A stretch of 64,000 bases of DNA, taken from assembly GCA_904382605.1 (NCBI GenBank), contig CAJFJA010000003.1, positions 1 through 64,000 of the forward strand. The letters run 5' to 3'. The translations under genes were made by a program, and so were the position numbers. Below, piece after piece: positions 8,376 through 16,217 of this stretch; position 1 is the stretch's first letter, and each line of letters opens with the position of its first letter. Source of the DNA: Candidatus Alloclostridium intestinigallinarum (GTDB lineage: Bacteria > Bacillota > Clostridia > Christensenellales > UBA3700). The notes under the pieces were generated by a model. That model searched no databases. It saw only the letters and a program-made list of their open reading frames with translations, and was not told where the DNA came from.

Positions 8376-9635
8376 ATGACGATAGAAGAAAAACTGAAAA
8401 TACTCACCGACGGGGCGAAGTACGACGCCGCCTGCACTTCAAGCGGAGTGTCGCGCGTTGCAAGCGAAGGGGGAATAGGGTCGACGAGTATGGGCGGAAT
8501 ATGCCACGCGTTTTCGGGCGACGGCAGGTGCATATCGCTTTTGAAAATACTTCTGTCCAACGCCTGTTGTTACGACTGCGCCTACTGCGTGAACAGGGTT
8601 TCAAACGACGTGCCGCGCGCCACTTTCACCGCCGAGGAGATAGCGGCGCTTACGATGAATATGTACCGCCGCTACTATATAGAGGGACTGTTCTTGTCCA
8701 GCGGGGTGCTGGGCACGCCCGACAACACCACCCAGCAGATGATAAAGGCGCTGGAACTTTTGCGCGTGAAGTATAAGTTTTGCGGATACATTCACGCAAA
8801 AGCCATACCGGGGACGTCGCCCGACCTTTTGGAAAAGCTGGGCAGGCTTGCCGACAGGGTTTCTTCAAACATAGAGCTGCCTTCTTCGGCAAGTCTTAAA
8901 CTGCTTGCGCCGGACAAGGAAAAAAGGGACGTGCTCGCGCCCATGGGCTACATAAGTACGAGGCACGAAAACGGCGGGGCAAAGGAAGGGTTCGTGCGCG
9001 CGGGACAGAGCACGCAGATGATAATCGGCGCGACGCCGGAGAGCGACCTGAAGATAATCAGGCTTTCGGAAGGGCTGTACGGCAGATATAAGTTAAAGCG
9101 CGTGTTTTATTCGGCGTATATTCCCGTGGCGGATAACTCGCTTCTTCCCGCGCCAGACAGCAAGCCGCCGCTTTTAAGGGAGCACAGGCTTTACCAGGCG
9201 GACTGGCTCATGCGGTTTTACAACTTCAAAGCGGACGAGATTTTGGACGAGAGCCACCCTTATTTTAATGAATTTCTCGATCCGAAGTGTAATTGGGCGG
9301 TAAACCACCCGGAATATTTTCCCGTGGACGTGAACAGGGCGGAGTATGAAACGCTGTTGCGCGTGCCGGGAATAGGAGTTAAGTCGGCGCGGCGGATAAT
9401 GGTGGCGCGCAGACAGCGCAGGCTGGATATATTCGCGCTGGGCAAGCTGGGAGTGGTGGTCAGGCGCGCGAAATATTTCGTGGACGGGGGCACGGGCGTG
9501 CGCGCCGCCGATAACCCCGAACGCGCGGCAAGGGAACTTATTGCGGGAGAAAACGCGCGCCAGCTTTCGCTGTTTGAAGATACCGACGCTGGCGCGGCGC
9601 CCCTCCTCGGCAACGCGGGGCGTTGCATCCCCTAA
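8376..9635 (+). CDS. Putative DNA modification/repair radical SAM protein (TIGR03916 type)
   Basis: This is a 419-residue radical SAM enzyme. The iron-sulfur cluster ligands are in the CCYDCAYC motif near residue 65. The C-terminal part has a helix-hairpin-helix-like DNA-binding segment (LLRVPGIGVKSARRIMVARR). The family is normally encoded next to a TIGR03915 DNA-metabolism protein, and that partner is found here at 10181. The exact reaction is not known. The family-like sequence ends near ARQLSLFED. The last residues (LLGNAGRCIP) and the stop codon are encoded by a hairpin repeat unit (9607-9640), so the natural C-terminus has been extended by repeat insertion. The ATG at 8376 gives MTIEEKLKIL. 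Confidence 0.9.
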   Translation: MTIEEKLKILTDGAKYDAACTSSGVSRVASEGGIGSTSMGGICHAFSGDGRCISLLKILLSNACCYDCAYCVNRVSNDVPRATFTAEEIAALTMNMYRRYYIEGLFLSSGVLGTPDNTTQQMIKALELLRVKYKFCGYIHAKAIPGTSPDLLEKLGRLADRVSSNIELPSSASLKLLAPDKEKRDVLAPMGYISTRHENGGAKEGFVRAGQSTQMIIGATPESDLKIIRLSEGLYGRYKLKRVFYSAYIPVADNSLLPAPDSKPPLLREHRLYQADWLMRFYNFKADEILDESHPYFNEFLDPKCNWAVNHPEYFPVDVNRAEYETLLRVPGIGVKSARRIMVARRQRRLDIFALGKLGVVVRRAKYFVDGGTGVRAADNPERAARELIAGENARQLSLFEDTDAGAAPLLGNAGRCIP

Positions 9636-9640
9636 CCGCC
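9607..9640 (-). repeat. 34-bp hairpin unit overlapping the radical SAM stop codon
   Basis: On the minus strand this reads GGCGGTTAGGGGATGCAACG and continues into a GCAACGC/GCGTTGC stem. It closely matches the tandem units at 39830-39897. It supplies the final codons and TAA of the upstream gene. Confidence 0.8.
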
Positions 9641-9675
9641 TTGAAGTGACAATGTGGAGAGAAAAGAGCTGTTTT

Positions 9676-9825
9676 CTTCGCAATGCCTTTATATTGTAAA
9701 TAAAGCGCGGCAAGCGGCGAGCCGGGAGCGTGGGACGCTCCACCCCTGATTATACCTTGAAGTAGCAAGAATATGTTTTTATAGCATTATCTTCGCAATG
9801 CCTTTATATTGTAAATAAAGCGCGG
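9676..9825. repeat. Duplicated segment and GGGAGCGTGGGACGCTCC hairpin
   Basis: A 36-bp sequence beginning tcttcgcaatgcctttat occurs at 9676-9711 and again at 9790-9825. Between them are a GGAGCGT-GGG-ACGCTCC hairpin (about 9724-9740) and the 'attataccttgaagtagcaag' module. The same arrangement recurs at 38396-38500. Confidence 0.8.
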
Positions 9826-10165
9826 CTGACTACTCTTAGAAATAACAAAGCGGAAACTCACGGCTTGCCTTCTCCGCACGGCTGAAAAGTTACAAAAAGC
9901 GGATAATCCGCCGCCGAAAATCGCACTTTTCGGCGAGCGCACCTCTAAAACTTGCCGTGCAAGTTTTCCCGTAAGGGCGGATTGGGGTGAAGTTTTGCGG
10001 CAAAAGTTTTGTATGCTATCTCGCAACTTGCCGCAAAACGAGGGGAAAACCACAGCGGAGCGGGCTGGGTTTTCCCCTTAAAAACGTAGCCGCAAAGTGT
10101 TTTGTGAAGTTAATATCTCCGCTATCCGCAGAGATATAGCACAAAACACTTTCATCCGGCGGCTA
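9790..10165 (-). repeat. Multi-hairpin element, copy 2 (inverted)
   Basis: Read on the minus strand this copy has the order of 6653-7018. H1 is 10152-10094 (AAAGTGTTTTGTG/CACAAAACACTTT). H2 is 10078-10041 (AGGGGAAAACC/GGTTTTCCCCT). H3 is 10039-9992 (GTTTTGCGGCAA/TTGCCGCAAAAC). H4 is 9967-9947 (AAAACTTGC, ACG, GCAAGTTTT). H5 is 9934-9913 (GCCGAAAA/TTTTCGGC). Linkers such as gcggctacgttt and ccgcccttacgggaaaa are shared with copy 1. An extra segment not seen in copy 1 lies between H5 and the common tail. Confidence 0.85.
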
Positions 10166-10180
10166 AGCGGAGCGTGGATT

Positions 10181-10903
10181 ATGAATAACAATTATAATAT
10201 GACCTATATTTACGACGGCACGCTGGAAGGACTGTTCACCTGCGTGTTCCGCTGTTACGAGGACAAGTACATTCCCGGAGCGGTGATAACGGGAATGACT
10301 CTTACTCCCTGTGCGCACGTGTTTACGGACAAGGTGAAGGCGGCGCGCGTAAGGCGCGGCATTTACAACAAGATGGGTGCGGCAGCGTCGGATATAGTGT
10401 ACAGGGCGTTTTTGTCCGACTTCGAGGATAAGGAACTTGCCGTTATCCGCTTTATCGTGTACGGTATGAAGGCGGGAATGAGCGCGGCAAGGGACCTTAC
10501 GCACCCGGTGGTGGAGCGGATACGCGAAATATACCGCGCCGTGAACAGGGAAGCCAATCTGACCGCCGAAAGAATGACGTTTTCCGTCACGGGCAAGCTG
10601 ATGGTGTCCATAATAGAGCCTTCGCACAACGTACTGCCGCTCATCGTCAGGCGCTTTACACAGCGCTTTCCCGGAGAGGAGATATTCATTTACGACAAGG
10701 TGCACAAGCTGGGCGCCACCTGGTCGCACTCCCGCATTACCTTCCGCAGGATAGAGAACTTCGAGCCGGACCCCATGGACGAAGAGGAGGAAACCTACCG
10801 CAGACTGTGGAAGATATTCTACGATACGGTGGAGATAAAGGAAAGGCATAACCCCGACCTTATGAATAAGAATATGCCGCTCCGCCACCGCCGTAAATTC
10901 TGA
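10181..10903 (+). CDS. DNA metabolism protein, TIGR03915 family
   Basis: This 240-residue protein begins MNNNYNMTYIYDGTLEGLF, the typical opening of the TIGR03915 family, whose C-terminal part carries a DUF4130-type, uracil-glycosylase-like region. Members are paired with the TIGR03916 radical SAM protein, here at 8376-9635. A shared role in nucleic-acid repair or modification is inferred from that pairing; no reaction is established. Normally the two genes are adjacent. Here 545 bp of repeats separate them. GGAG about 8 bases before the ATG at 10181 supports this start over an upstream in-frame ATG at 10097, which lies inside a hairpin of the repeat. Confidence 0.88.
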   Translation: MNNNYNMTYIYDGTLEGLFTCVFRCYEDKYIPGAVITGMTLTPCAHVFTDKVKAARVRRGIYNKMGAAASDIVYRAFLSDFEDKELAVIRFIVYGMKAGMSAARDLTHPVVERIREIYRAVNREANLTAERMTFSVTGKLMVSIIEPSHNVLPLIVRRFTQRFPGEEIFIYDKVHKLGATWSHSRITFRRIENFEPDPMDEEEETYRRLWKIFYDTVEIKERHNPDLMNKNMPLRHRRKF

Positions 10904-10957
10904 CCGATTTAAGCCGCGCGCACGCGCCGCCTTATTTATCCGGGGATAGAAACCGGT

Positions 10958-11142
10958 ACCCGTAGCGGGCCCCGGTAGAACACTTTAATCGTACTGCTTT
11001 TGGGCGGCGAGCCGCCGCAGGCTGATTACTCTGCGAAGAAAGCAATTCGGCATTATTACCCGGTTACTTCGCAGATTATCATGGGTGGAGCGTCACACGC
11101 TTGCTTCGCAGATTATCATGGGTGGAGCGCCACGCGCTCCCG
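10958..11142 (+). repeat. Dispersed repeat, copy 1 (also at 37748)
   Basis: The stretch 10904-11502 has no gene. It contains a repeat starting cccgtagcgggccccggtag and running through ggcggcgagccgccg to two GGAGCG..CGCTCC hairpins. The sequence from cttcgcagattatcatgggt to the hairpin is duplicated in tandem at about 11067-11142. The same repeat in the same orientation, without the duplication, is at 37748-37890. Confidence 0.82.
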
Positions 11143-11399
11143 CTGAAAGCAAAGCATTTTACAACCCGACATATACACATATTTTATGTTTTTACCGTAA
11201 AATGTGTTCTACTGAGGTTGGTTACGGGTAGCCGCATATTCACGCCGGGCACACGTTCCGCCGCGCCGCATTTTCGCGTTTTGTAAAAAAGTAAAAGGCG
11301 GCGTGCAAAAATAACCGACGTATACCGTAAAATTTTTATGTAAATACAGAACAAATATTTAATATATCAATAAGGAAATGTAAAAATTTTAAGAATATA

Positions 11400-11428
11400 T
11401 TGACACTTTAACGATAATATAATATATT
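11400..11428 (+). promoter_or_regulatory. Promoter of the cysteine-repeat lipoprotein gene
   Basis: TTGACA at 11400-11405 and TATATT at 11423-11428 are separated by 17 bp, about 75 bp before the start codon. Confidence 0.65.
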
Positions 11429-11502
11429 GTTATCAGAAAGTGTAATTTTATTGCGGATATTCGTTTTGATCCGCAGATAAGCGATACTTATGCGGGGGCG
11501 GT

Positions 11503-13692
11503 ATGATGGGGAAAATTTTTACCGGAAAAAGAAAATTTTCGTTGTTTTTCGTATGTACGGTATTTTTTGCCGTACTTTTATCCGCGTGCGCGCTGGCGGC
11601 GTGCGCGGAAACGCATACGCACACGTTGCAACACCACGCGGCGGTATCTCCCACCTGCAGGAATGCGGGCAACATAGAGTATTGGGAGTGCACGGACTGC
11701 GGTAAATTTTATTCCGACGCCGCGGCAACCGCGGAGATAACGGAGGAATCCACCGTACTTGCGGCAACGGGCGCGCACGAATGGGACGTATGGCAGACGA
11801 TTACTGCCGCCACCTGCGAACAGGCGGGCGAGCGGTCGCATATGTGCGTGATATGCGGCACGGTGGAAACGGAAACCGTTCCCGCGGCGCACACGCTTAC
11901 GGCAAGGGAAGCGGTTGCCGCCACCTGCGGTTCGGACGGAAGGGCGGCGCATTATTACTGTTCGCGGTGCGGAAAGTATTTTGCGGACGAGAGCGCGACG
12001 CAGGAGCTTTCATATAACGAGGATATATTTATTCCGCGCACGTCCGAGCACATCTGGACGGAGTGGACGGAAGCGGTGACGGACTGCACGCACGGCGGCA
12101 CGAGAACGCGTTCGTGCACGGTGTGCGGCAGGCAGGATAGCGATAGTGTTCCCGCGGAAGGGCACACGATGACGTACCACCACGCCCGTGTGGACGCGAC
12201 CTGCGGCGAGAACGGAACGGCGGAATACTGGGAGTGCGGTAAATGCGGACTGCTGTTCACCGACCCTCTGGGCAACGCGCAGATTACGCAGGACGGGCTG
12301 GTAATTCCCGCGACGGGCAATCACGCCTACGGAAAGTGGACCACCGTTGAAGAAGCCTCCTGTACGCAGGACGGAAGCAGGCGGCGCGAATGCGGAGCGT
12401 GCGGAGATGTGCAGACGGGAACGCTGAACAAGTTCGGGCACGCAATGGAGTTTATTGCGGCGGAAGAAGCCACTTGCGAGGCGGCGGGCAATATCGCCCA
12501 CTACCATTGCGGCAGATGCGGGTTAAATTTCCAGGACGAGGCGGGCGGAACGGCGATTGAAGACGTAACGGTTGCAAAACTCGACCACGACATGACGCAC
12601 CACGCCTACAAGGCGGCGACCTGCACGACGGAAGGCAATATCGAATATTGGAGCTGCTCCATATGCGGGAAAAATTATTCGGATGAGCAGGGCGCCGCGG
12701 TTGCGGAAGAAACTGTGATAGCGCCGATAAACCACGCAAACAAAGCTCATTATCAGGAGGTTGAGGCAAGCTGCACGCAGGACGGCAACATAGAATACTA
12801 CTATTGTCCCGACTGTGAAAAGTATTTCGATTCGGATATGGCGGAAATAGAGCAGGGCGCAACGGTAATATCCGGCGGACACATACTTTCCTATGCGGCG
12901 CAGGTGGACGCGACGTGCGGAGAAGAGGGCGTGCTCGAACATTGGGTTTGCGGCAGGTGCGGACTGCTGTTTTCCGACGCTAACGGCGAAAACGCGGTGA
13001 CGGAGGAAGACCTTGTCATTCCGGTATACGAAGACGGGCACGACCTTGTCAACCACAAGTGCTCGATATGCGGCTATATACAGCCCGAAGAAGAATACGC
13101 TACCGTCACGCTGCAATACCACCCCGATTACGCCGGAAGGGTGTCTTATATGGGTGACGCGAAAGGCGACAGCCAGATAGTGGTACCCGCGTATTATATG
13201 TCGGAGACTGGCGAATACGTGGAAGTTACGTCGATAGGTCCAAATGCGTTCAAGGATTACGGGGGCGACGTGATAGTGATTCCCGGCACGGTTACGACCA
13301 TTTTCGCAAACGCGTTCGACGGCTGCACCGCAGCCGTGGTTTTCGAAGGTCCGACCAATATGACTACGCTGAACAACAACGCGTTTGAAAACTATGCCGG
13401 CTCCATGGTGATACTGCCGGAAGGGCTTAAAAACATAGGCAGGGTAGGTTCCGGGTCGGACAGCACCGCGGTGTTCCTCAACTGCACGAATCTCACCTAT
13501 GTATATATCCCCGTCAGCGTGGAATTTATATGCGGTTCGTGCTTCTACGGCTGCTACAACCTGGGAATTTATTACGAAGGTACGCAGGCGCAGTACGACG
13601 CGATTTCCAAGGACAACTATTACGTCGGGGCGAAGTATGATGTCGAGCAGATGCAAGTGCCGCGCCCCGAAGTGCTCGGAACGGACAGCTGA
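11503..13692 (+). CDS. Cysteine-repeat lipoprotein with C-terminal BspA-like leucine-rich repeats
   Basis: This is a 729-residue cell-surface protein. An N-terminal signal segment ends in overlapping lipoboxes (LLSAC, LAAC), predicting lipidation. Residues 44-531 hold ten full repeats and one partial repeat of 38-53 residues. Each has the plan A-T-C, about 10-12 residues, then CxxC, and usually ends in His. Long and short repeats alternate for the first six units, then only long ones follow. Residues about 532-700 are BspA-type LRR_5 repeats (GPNAFKDY, ANAFDGC, NNNAFENY). Cys-rich repeats of this kind are seen in surface proteins of Firmicutes; adhesion or metal binding is possible but not shown. 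A strong terminator follows. The start could be the ATG at 11503 or the next codon. Confidence 0.85.
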   Translation: MMGKIFTGKRKFSLFFVCTVFFAVLLSACALAACAETHTHTLQHHAAVSPTCRNAGNIEYWECTDCGKFYSDAAATAEITEESTVLAATGAHEWDVWQTITAATCEQAGERSHMCVICGTVETETVPAAHTLTAREAVAATCGSDGRAAHYYCSRCGKYFADESATQELSYNEDIFIPRTSEHIWTEWTEAVTDCTHGGTRTRSCTVCGRQDSDSVPAEGHTMTYHHARVDATCGENGTAEYWECGKCGLLFTDPLGNAQITQDGLVIPATGNHAYGKWTTVEEASCTQDGSRRRECGACGDVQTGTLNKFGHAMEFIAAEEATCEAAGNIAHYHCGRCGLNFQDEAGGTAIEDVTVAKLDHDMTHHAYKAATCTTEGNIEYWSCSICGKNYSDEQGAAVAEETVIAPINHANKAHYQEVEASCTQDGNIEYYYCPDCEKYFDSDMAEIEQGATVISGGHILSYAAQVDATCGEEGVLEHWVCGRCGLLFSDANGENAVTEEDLVIPVYEDGHDLVNHKCSICGYIQPEEEYATVTLQYHPDYAGRVSYMGDAKGDSQIVVPAYYMSETGEYVEVTSIGPNAFKDYGGDVIVIPGTVTTIFANAFDGCTAAVVFEGPTNMTTLNNNAFENYAGSMVILPEGLKNIGRVGSGSDSTAVFLNCTNLTYVYIPVSVEFICGSCFYGCYNLGIYYEGTQAQYDAISKDNYYVGAKYDVEQMQVPRPEVLGTDS

Positions 13693-13712
13693 AAAATTGC
13701 AAAGAAGGTAAA

Positions 13713-13745
13713 AAAGAAAGCGGAGTTTCCGCTTTCTTTTTGCTT
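13713..13745 (+). terminator. Terminator after the cysteine-repeat lipoprotein gene
   Basis: A perfect 12-bp stem (AAAGAAAGCGGA / TCCGCTTTCTTT) with a GTT loop at 13713-13739 is followed by further T residues, 21 bp after the stop codon. Confidence 0.9.
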
Positions 13746-13884
13746 ATTCAGGTTTTATCGTGCAAGCGGCTGTTGCCGGCGCTTTTTAGCGCTTTTTCCG
13801 CACCGCTTTTTAACGCTTTTTCCGCCCCTGCCTTTGATTTTTAAGGAAAAACCGTAGCCGCGGAAAACGCGCGACGGGAAACTT

Positions 13885-14379
13885 TTACTTTCTCACTCCG
13901 CGCTTTAACGCGGCTATACCCGTGCGGCACACCTGCTTTATGTCGTAGTGCACGCGCGCTTCCATTATCGCGTCCAGGAATTCGTCAATCTTTTCGCCGG
14001 TGCCGCACAGCTCCAGAATTACGGAGTTTTCCGAGATGTCCAGAATCTGCGCGCCGTACTTGTCGCAGATGTTCACCAGGGTATTGTCGAAAGACGAGTC
14101 GGTGACCACCTTGACGAGCAGAAGTTCGCGGCAGACGCTTTCTTCTTCCACTATGGGATAGCACTCTATCGTCTCCTGCAGCTTCTTGGTCTGCTTTACT
14201 ATCTGTTCCAGCGAATAGTCGTCGCCGTGCGTGACCACCGTTATGCGCGAAATGTCCGGGTCGTCGGTAGCCGCCACGGAAAGGGAGTCTATGTTGAAAC
14301 CGCGCCTGCCGTAAAGGGAGGATATGCGCGCCAGCACGCTGGAATTGTTTTTTACAACTATGGAAATGATCTGTTTCAT
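13885..14379 (-). CDS. ilvN: Acetolactate synthase small (regulatory) subunit
   Basis: This is the regulatory subunit of acetohydroxyacid synthase, the first common enzyme of branched-chain amino acid synthesis. It mediates valine feedback. The N-terminal ACT domain is clear (SVLARISSLYGRRGFNIDSL, then ITVVTHGDD), and the C-terminal small-subunit domain follows. Length is 164 residues, normal for IlvN/IlvH. The start at 14379 (MKQIISIVVKNNSSVLARIS) is supported by GAGGCGGA just upstream; an open 19-residue extension is not conserved. No large subunit (ilvB) lies in the window. It follows an ABC exporter pair on the same strand after 59 bp, and any functional link is doubtful. Confidence 0.93.
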   Translation of the reverse strand: MKQIISIVVKNNSSVLARISSLYGRRGFNIDSLSVAATDDPDISRITVVTHGDDYSLEQIVKQTKKLQETIECYPIVEEESVCRELLLVKVVTDSSFDNTLVNICDKYGAQILDISENSVILELCGTGEKIDEFLDAIMEARVHYDIKQVCRTGIAALKRGVRK

Positions 14380-14438
14380 ATTCCGCCTCTGCAAACTTAT
14401 TTTATATATTGTACCACAACCGCGCGCGGCAGTCAACC

Positions 14439-16217
14439 CTATTTTTCGTCCGCGAACTGCGAATTGTAAAGCTCGCTGTAAAAGCCCTTTTGTCCGAGCA
14501 GGGAAGAGTGCGTGCCCTGTTCTATGATATTGCCGTCCTTCATGACCAGAATAAGGTCCGCCGTCCTTATCGTGGAAAGTCTGTGCGCCACGATAAACGA
14601 CGTCCTGCCCTGCATCATGTAGGCGAACGCCTTCTGAATCTTCATCTCCGTGCGCGTGTCTATACTGGACGTGGCCTCGTCGAGTATGAGCATGGGCGGA
14701 CGGGTGAGCATTACGCGCGCTATGCAGAGCAGCTGCCGCTGACCCTGCGAAAGCGAATCTTCGTCTATAAGCGTGTCGTAGCCGTCTTTGAACTGCCTGA
14801 TAAACGTATCGCAGCTGGCGAGTTTTGCCGCCGCCACTATCTCTTCTTCCGTGGCGCCGGGCTTGCCGTAGGCTATGTTTTCGCGTATCGTGCCGCGGAA
14901 AAGCCAGGTATCTTGCAATATCATGCCGTAATTGCCGCGCAGGGAATGGCGCGTCACTTCGCGTATGTCGTGTCCGTCCACCTTGATACTGCCGCCGTTC
15001 ACGTCGTAAAAGCGCATTAAAAGATTTATGAAAGTCGTCTTGCCGCAGCCCGTGGGGCCCACTATCGCTATGCGCTGGCCGCTTTTTACATGCAGGTTAA
15101 AGCAGGTGATGAGCGGACGGGAAGGGGTGTAGGAGAAGGATACGCCGTCAATGTCTATGTTTCCTTCCGCGGCGGGGAGTTCGGGCAGGGCGGAATCGTC
15201 GCTTTCGACGGGATTGTCCGCCATTTCGAACACGCGCCTTGCCGCCGCCATGGCGTTCTGCATTTCGCTGAGCACGCCCGTTATCTCGTTGAAAGGCTTG
15301 GTGTACTGGTTGGAATACATGAGGAAGGTGGACAGTTTGCCCGCCGTCATCGCCGCGCCGCCCACCGCGCCCAGAGAGGGCATGAGCACGGCTATAAGTC
15401 CGCCCGAAAGTCCCACCGCCGCGTACACGAGGTAGTTGAGGAAGCGGGTCACGGGGTTGACCAGCGCGGAATAAATCTGCGCCTTCAAGCCGCAGGTGTA
15501 CAGACGGGAGTTTATCTCCTCGAACTTCTCCTGCGCGCTTTCTTCGTGCGAGAATGCGCGTACCACGTTCATACCGCCCAGCGATTCTTCGCAGTAGCCG
15601 CTCAGCTCGCCGCGCCTTGCCGCCTGGGCGGTGAAGTATTTGTGCGAGCCGCGCGCTATAAACGCCGCCACGAAGAGGGAAACGGGGGTCAGAACCACCA
15701 CCACGAGCGCCACCACCCAGTTGAGCATAAACATAAATACTATGGTGGTGAGAACGGTTACTATGCCGGAAAACAGCTGGGTCATGCCCTGCAGCATACC
15801 GTCCGCGATGATTTCTATGTCGGAAGCCACGCGCGAGATAAGGTCGCCGTGCGGCTTGGAGTCGATATAGGAAAGGGGCATACGCGAAAGCCTGTCGAAT
15901 GCGTGTTCGCGCAGCGAGCGCACCGTGTTGTAGGTGAGGGAGTTGGCGCAAAGGCTCATCAGATACTGGAAGAACGCGCCGCCCGCCACCACGGGGATAA
16001 GCCATATGACGTATTGCAGAACGCGCTCCGTGTCCACTTCTCCGGGGCCTGTCATGCAGTCTATCGCGTCGCCCACGAGTATGGGCACGGCGAGTTGCAG
16101 CACCACGGCGAGGACTGCGAACACGAACGTCATGACGAATCTGCCCCTGCACCCCTTGGTGAAGGTAAGCAGGCGGGCGAGCGTTTTCAGCGAACTTGTC
16201 TTTTTATTTGTCGTCAT
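14439..16217 (-). CDS. ABC exporter half-transporter, consensus-site subunit
   Basis: This 592-residue protein has an N-terminal six-helix exporter domain followed by an ATPase domain. The ATPase has Walker A GPTGCGKTT, Q-loop LQDTW, signature LSQGQ and Walker B LILDEATSSID with the catalytic Glu. It overlaps the upstream gene by 14 bp and has a good AAGGAGG site. The pair matches the TM287/TM288, LmrCD and YheI/YheH heterodimer design, in which this subunit carries the intact Walker B and an altered LSQGQ signature. Export of drugs, lipids or peptides is the family role; the substrate is unknown. Confidence 0.93.
   Translation of the reverse strand: MTTNKKTSSLKTLARLLTFTKGCRGRFVMTFVFAVLAVVLQLAVPILVGDAIDCMTGPGEVDTERVLQYVIWLIPVVAGGAFFQYLMSLCANSLTYNTVRSLREHAFDRLSRMPLSYIDSKPHGDLISRVASDIEIIADGMLQGMTQLFSGIVTVLTTIVFMFMLNWVVALVVVVLTPVSLFVAAFIARGSHKYFTAQAARRGELSGYCEESLGGMNVVRAFSHEESAQEKFEEINSRLYTCGLKAQIYSALVNPVTRFLNYLVYAAVGLSGGLIAVLMPSLGAVGGAAMTAGKLSTFLMYSNQYTKPFNEITGVLSEMQNAMAAARRVFEMADNPVESDDSALPELPAAEGNIDIDGVSFSYTPSRPLITCFNLHVKSGQRIAIVGPTGCGKTTFINLLMRFYDVNGGSIKVDGHDIREVTRHSLRGNYGMILQDTWLFRGTIRENIAYGKPGATEEEIVAAAKLASCDTFIRQFKDGYDTLIDEDSLSQGQRQLLCIARVMLTRPPMLILDEATSSIDTRTEMKIQKAFAYMMQGRTSFIVAHRLSTIRTADLILVMKDGNIIEQGTHSSLLGQKGFYSELYNSQFADEK

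Noticed and set aside
10958..11142. Riboswitch in the 10.9-11.5 kb gap
   Set aside because: The structured part is a dispersed repeat also found at 37748 and does not resemble a known riboswitch core.
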